From contig OX387195.1 in NCBI GenBank assembly GCA_947561395.2, positions 4,849,828-4,913,827 on the forward strand: a stretch of 64,000 nucleotides of DNA, given 5' to 3'. This document shows positions 59,298-64,000 of the stretch, piece after piece. Every line of letters begins with the position of its first letter. Within the stretch, counting starts at the first letter, position 1. Under the pieces are notes generated by a model that saw nothing but the letters and a program-made list of their open reading frames with translations, was not told the origin of the DNA and did not search any database. A program made the position numbers and the translations under genes. The DNA is from Buxus sempervirens (Eukaryota > Streptophyta > Magnoliopsida > Buxales > Buxaceae).

Positions 59298-62062
59298 TGT
59301 AGACACCCCAAAATTGCACGATTTTTGATAAATCTTGAAGGAGAGAAATATTTTATTGGAATTTTCAATTCTTTGCATTGGGTTTGAGATACTTAACCTA
59401 TTTGAATCCAAAACCGTAAAGGAAAAGGCCCGAATTCAATCTTTTGTGCAAAGTCAAACTTTTTCCGGTTGAATTTTGTTGACTTTTGACCTCAGAAAAT
59501 GAAATATTTTTTTAAAGCCAGATTTCAAGATAATTTTTCCCGGTAATCAGGTTTTTAGCCATGTTATTGCATAAAAGAATTTTTTGAGATTTTAAATCTT
59601 GACGAATACCTTGGTTTTAACATATTGAACCTTTTTTCCAGACCTGAAAAATCGGAATTTTGCCTAGAACTGGAAAGTTGACTTTTTATTCACTTGGAAT
59701 TTGGGTCTGGAACTATTTTTCATGGATTCAAATGGGGGGGTGTTTGCTTATTTACATGTAATATCTTAAGTAAATGGAGATTAAAAAATACGAGGACATT
59801 TACTTAAACGATATTACATGTAAATAAGTATTGCCTGTGTTAAAATTTGAAAAAAAGGCTTTTTTCCTTGTATCCGGCAACTCAGGCCGGATACAAGTGT
59901 CCTTCTTTGTATCCGGTGGATAATGCCGGATACAAGTAGACCTCAGTGTATCCGGCATCATAGTCCGGATACATTAAGGTACTTGTGTATCCGGCCTGAT
60001 ATACCGGATACGCTAGTTTTGCTCAAAATTAGGGTTTTTCGAGAGCTTTTCACTTTTACCATCATATCCCTCATTAAATGAGGGGAAATCTCGGAAACAG
60101 CCTTAGGGTTAAGGTTGGTGGGCTATAGACCTTATGTTGTGTCTACCATTCTCACCAACCCTAACCCTAACCTTTGCCTATAAATAGGAGGCTCCTCCTT
60201 AAGCAAATGGCACACAACTCTTGTTTTGAATTCTCGCAAAGAAGAACTCCAAGAGAAGAAGAAAACCGCTGTGGAATCGCCTCCAGCACTCAGGTAAGCC
60301 TCAACTTTTCTTTTTATTTTCTGTCTTTACATTCCTAGATCTAGATCTCTTCTTCTACCTTTCTGTAGTGTAAAGCCTTGTTTGTATGTGTAGAAATCCT
60401 TCCCCGGCTCAAAGTATCTCAAGACTCCCCTAGCCGTAAAACGTGAAGGCGGATCTAGGAGAAACGAGACTGGGGATTGACCCTAGTGCTAGAACCTATG
60501 TAGCATAAGGCCTTTTTGATTGATTGTAAACCGTTCCATATTCAAAGTACCCTTGATTATCTTAAAGAGAACAGAGGGAAACGATAATGGAACGGAACCC
60601 TAGGCTATGCTAGAACCTATTTTATTGAATCTATATGCATGTGTATGGATCTTGCTAGGTTTTTTTCACTTTTGCACAAATATCACTATTTTGGCGGGAT
60701 AGGCTCATATTTGGGGTTTATTGCATTTATTGTGATAAATCTCAAATAAATGGCCTCAATCAATTCTGGAATGCCTTTCGGATGATTTTGAAGTATTTGT
60801 GTTCATCTTACACGAATTTCATTTTTTATCAATTTTCGGATTTGGTTTTTACTCAAAAATGGCTTAGCTTGACAGCACCTGTACCCTTACTTCGGACGTC
60901 CGTAACTTCATCATCCGGATGAATTTTGGGGCGATTCCAGAACCATGGGAAAGGTGAGGCTGTCTAGTTTATGTCCACCAAATTTCATGAATTTCTATCT
61001 AGCCGATTTTTGACACTTCTCTGTCGAAGTTAAGTGGACAGTTCAGGTCCAAGTACAGAACTTGTCACTTCGATGGACCGCCATGTGTTCGTTTTAAGTC
61101 CGATTCGAGTGGTTTTTATTTCTGAGTACTCCTTTTTGAGTCTATTTTCAAATCCAGTTGGTTTCATAATTTTTGGATTCCATTTGAATTATTGGTAGCC
61201 GATTTACTCAGAACTGCTCATTTGCATTTTTCTGGGTAAATCTGTGATCTTCGGGGCCTGTTCGGGAGACCACCCAAGGCACGTCCGAAGGGATTTTTGT
61301 ATGAGGCTAGTTTCTCTGGAAAGATGGCCATACAGACTTCAATCACACCAAATTTCGTGGACTTTTGTGTAGTGGATTTTTCTAGACAATTTTCCAAAGT
61401 TGCCCACTTACCACTTTTAAAAATCCCCAACAGCAACTTCAAAGGAGCATAACTCCTAGATTTTTCATCGGAATGAAGTGAAATTTTGCACGAGACTCTT
61501 ATTTACCCTAATCTTTCAAATGGATTTGGTTTGGGTCAATTTAGAATTGGATTTGAATGATTTCAAGGCAAATGGCATACTTTTTACCAAATTTTCCGGA
61601 TTTGATTTAACTTGGTTTTGAGCAACTTGTGCTTTGATTTCCATCTTTTGAGATATTCCAGAAATGATATTGACATGAGAGAGGATCTAAAATCCATTTA
61701 GATCTTCATGTGAAAATATCATACATTAGTCTTTTTTCAAGATTTTCTATGATTTTAGCAAGCTTTCCATTTTTTTTTTGCATGAACATACACTTGGCAA
61801 CCACTTCGTGTGGATGAATTGGGGTGCCTAACACCTTCCCCCGTTCATAATCTAATCCCCTTACCCATCTCTGGATTTTATTTTCAAGTAGGGTTATTTT
61901 TACCCTAGAATTTGTCTTTTGGCTATTTTTGCTTATTTTTTGAATCTTTGGTGTCCATTCTCACCCCAAAATCATGAATGGTGGCGACTCTCCCATTATT
62001 GCGTTGAGCCCGTGTGTTGACGGAGGGACGATCACTCCGGTGATTTTTTCCCATGTCTCACA
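59298..62062 (+). mobile_element. 3' LTR, 2765 bp
   Basis: By eye, identical to the 5' LTR except for transitions at about 60937 (T to C), 61003 (A to G) and 61075 (C to T) and one extra T in the run near 61775. It carries the same hairpins, TATA box (60179) and splice donor (near 60294). Confidence 0.93.
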
Positions 62063-62067
62063 GTTAG

Positions 62068-64000
62068 TTTAGTGGTTTAATGAAGTTGGTTTAGTTTAAG
62101 TGAACCGGTTCATTTGTTCAATGGTTTAGAAAGAAAAAAAAAACCACAAAAGCAATTTTTGTTTTTAAATTGGGATTTGGGGGTTTATGTGTGGGCGTTA
62201 GGGTTTGAGAAGAAAGAAGGGGAATCGTGGAATAAAAGAAAGGGGGAAAACGAAAAAGAGGAAGAAGAAAGGAAATCGCAGGAAGAGAAGGGAAAAGAAG
62301 GGAAGCAAGGGGGCGTTCGTTGGGGGTTTGGCCGCAGAAGAGAAGGAGGAGAGAAAAGAGAAGAAATCGAGTGAAGGAGAGGAAGCAAATGAGTGGAGGA
62401 GAGGAAGAGAAGAAGAAGAAGAAAAGGGAAAAACGTGGAGGAGAAAGGAGAAGGAGAAAACGAGGGTTTGGGCGATTGGGCGTGGTTTTTGGCGAAATCA
62501 GGTAAGTAGCATGTTTTATTTTCTTTGTTTAATTGATTTCTTGCTGTTTGCATGATTTTAGGTTGTTCGATATGCTTGTGTGTGTTTCTTCCAACCTTGC
62601 ATCATGCGTTAACTCTTCACTTCATTGCTGCAAATTAGTTTTGATTTCCTCCGATTGATGATAAATTAACTGTTAGGGTTGATTAGTAGTGGCTTTGGGT
62701 ATGGGTTTGTGATAAAGTAACTGCTTGCTGCTTTCGTTCGATAAATGTTGTTTTTCGATAAGGGTTTGAGCATGAGCTAAGTTGATTTATTGCTGTTGGT
62801 TTCTATTTGGTCGATTGATGTTGTTTTTCGATAAGGATTTGAGCAGGAGTTATGTTGATTGATTACTGTTTGATAAATTCCTGTTGAACGATTCCTATTG
62901 ATTAGTATTCTGATTTCTGTTTGTCATTTCTCTGTTGCAAATGAAAAGTTCTCCAATCGGAGGATTACCAACTCAGGCTTATTTTATCTTGGTGATAGTA
63001 GCTAATTAGATTTTACACATAAGGTAATCTGGCACCAGCTCCAAAGGAACACCACCAGCAAATTTTGATTGTTTTAAAGTATGAATGTAAACCTCTTAAT
63101 TGGATTTGTGAAGTACCAGCAGATTTTTGATTGCTTTAAAACGTAGATTTAGATTTTATACAACTGTTGGAAATTACTGTTAGGAATTGCTGTTAGGAAT
63201 TGGTAACTCCATTGCTATTAGGAATTGGTAACTCCGTTGGTGTAGGACTGTTGGTAATTGGTTAATTCACTGTTAGTAATTACTTTTAATAAATTATTGT
63301 TAGTAATTGTTAGTACTCGGTTGCAATATGATGCCTAGATTAATTATTGTTAGTAACTCGAAAATAAATTGCTGTTAATAACTATTAGTAATTGCTTGCA
63401 AGAAGATGTTTAGATTAATTGCTGTTAGTATTGGGTTAATTAATTGGTAAATCACTATTTCTGTTAGTATTGGGATAATTGTTAGTATTGGGTTAATTAA
63501 TGTTAATTATTTTCTGTTAGTATTGGTAAATCACCATTGGTTAGTTGCTGTTAATTAATATTGGGTTAATTGTTAGTATTAGGTTAATTTCTGTTAGTAT
63601 TGGTAAATCACCATTGGTTAATTGCAAGAAGACGTTTAGATTAATTGCTGTTAGTATTGGGTTAATTGCTGTTAGTAACCAATAATTACTATTAGTAATT
63701 AGAATTTACTGGTAGTAATTATTGTGAGTATTGGGTTAATTAATTGGTAAATCACTGTTGGTAAATTACTGTTAGGAATCACTGTTAGTAATTACTATTA
63801 GTAATTGGTTAATTATTGTTCGTAATTGCTGTTAGTGTTGGATTGTTAGTGTCGGACAGTTCGTAACTGCTGTTACTATTCACTATTGTTTTGGTGACCA
63901 ATGGTTGGGTATTTGAAAGGAAATGTGTTGATGGCAGTAATGCCAAGAGTGAAAATGTGTGCTGTGAATTCTATAACATTAGTTTTGATTGATGGTGGTT
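62068..64000 (+). mobile_element. right part of the LTR split by the gag-only element
   Basis: Continues the LTR begun at 46893, with GGTTTAGTTTAAGTGAACC-type repeats as at 42.7 kb. A GA-rich leader follows (62205-62460), then CAGGTAAGTAGCATG (donor GT at 62502) and TTAGTAATTGCTGTTAG repeats (63160-63860). Runs off the window. The GA-rich ORFs at 62114-62555 are compositional. Confidence 0.65.
63160..63860 (+). repeat. degenerate short repeat, GTTAGTAATT/TTGGGTTAAT
   Basis: Dozens of 10-25 bp units such as TGTTAGTATTGGGTTAATT and TTGGTAAATCAC in irregular order inside the LTR. Confidence 0.85.

Larger units (their letters stand above)
47004..62062 (+). mobile_element. complete gag-only LTR retrotransposon, Tat/Ogre type (15.06 kb)
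   Basis: Flanked by perfect GTTAG duplications (46999-47003 and 62063-62067). Order: 5' LTR, PBS, long non-coding leader with hairpins and two tandem arrays, gag, a 3-kb non-coding 3' region, polypurine tract, 3' LTR. The LTRs differ by about three transitions and one T in a run, so insertion was recent. Protease, RT, RNase H and integrase are absent. It fits the class described as TR-GAG (terminal-repeat retrotransposons with only a GAG domain) and would need enzymes from a related autonomous element. Confidence 0.9.

Noticed and set aside
62114..62555. ORFs rich in Lys/Glu/Arg and their Ser/Pro/Phe mirror
   Set aside because: Pure result of GA-rich leader composition in an LTR.

Overview
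This window is nuclear DNA of a flowering plant with a repeat-rich genome. The evidence is AT-rich sequence, nested LTR retrotransposons of plant Ty3/gypsy and Ty1/copia types, RTE-type LINEs and hAT-like MITEs. One recognisable host gene has plant-style introns. There is no bacterial, organellar, tRNA or rRNA signature. The species cannot be named from sequence alone.

Layout. 1-8.2 kb: a decayed minus-strand Ty3/gypsy gag-pol with its 5' LTR (2457-7788), inserted into a hAT transposase fragment and itself hit by hAT-type MITEs, one nested in another. 8.5-13.3 kb: a minus-strand LTR abutting a plus-strand LTR-like unit bounded by inverted ~140-bp repeats. 15.3-28.9 kb: the last exons of a LETM1-type mitochondrial ion-exchanger gene on the plus strand. 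The intron splitting its EF-hand is 12.4 kb and holds a LINE, LTR pieces and a foldback element. 30.3-36.3 kb: an LTR inserted in an RTE LINE, with a 2357-bp solo LTR nested inside it (perfect 5-bp target duplication). 37.3-38.9 kb: an intact copia-type gag ORF without pol. 42.6-44.9 kb: another LTR, preceded by a 41-bp poly-C run.

47.0-62.1 kb: a complete, very young gag-only LTR retrotransposon of the Tat/Ogre type. It has near-identical 2.76-kb LTRs, a GTTAG target duplication, PBS, polypurine tract and a 687-codon gag, but no protease, RT, RNase H or integrase. It sits inside yet another LTR (46893-47003 continuing at 62068).

Most notable observation. The gag-only element is full of regularly spaced hairpins with 9-nt loops. 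Each LTR carries four, centred exactly 39 bp apart. Its leader carries four more with nearly the same spacing. A ~41-bp tandem array just before gag carries 22, whose two arms change together: three stem sequences share one conserved loop, and the few imperfect stems are mostly G-T wobbles. That pattern suggests pairing is maintained or repeatedly corrected. The element also has a candidate 6.2-kb leader intron running from a donor in the 5' LTR to an acceptor just before gag. A splice-donor-like motif recurs at the equivalent place in several unrelated LTRs of the window.
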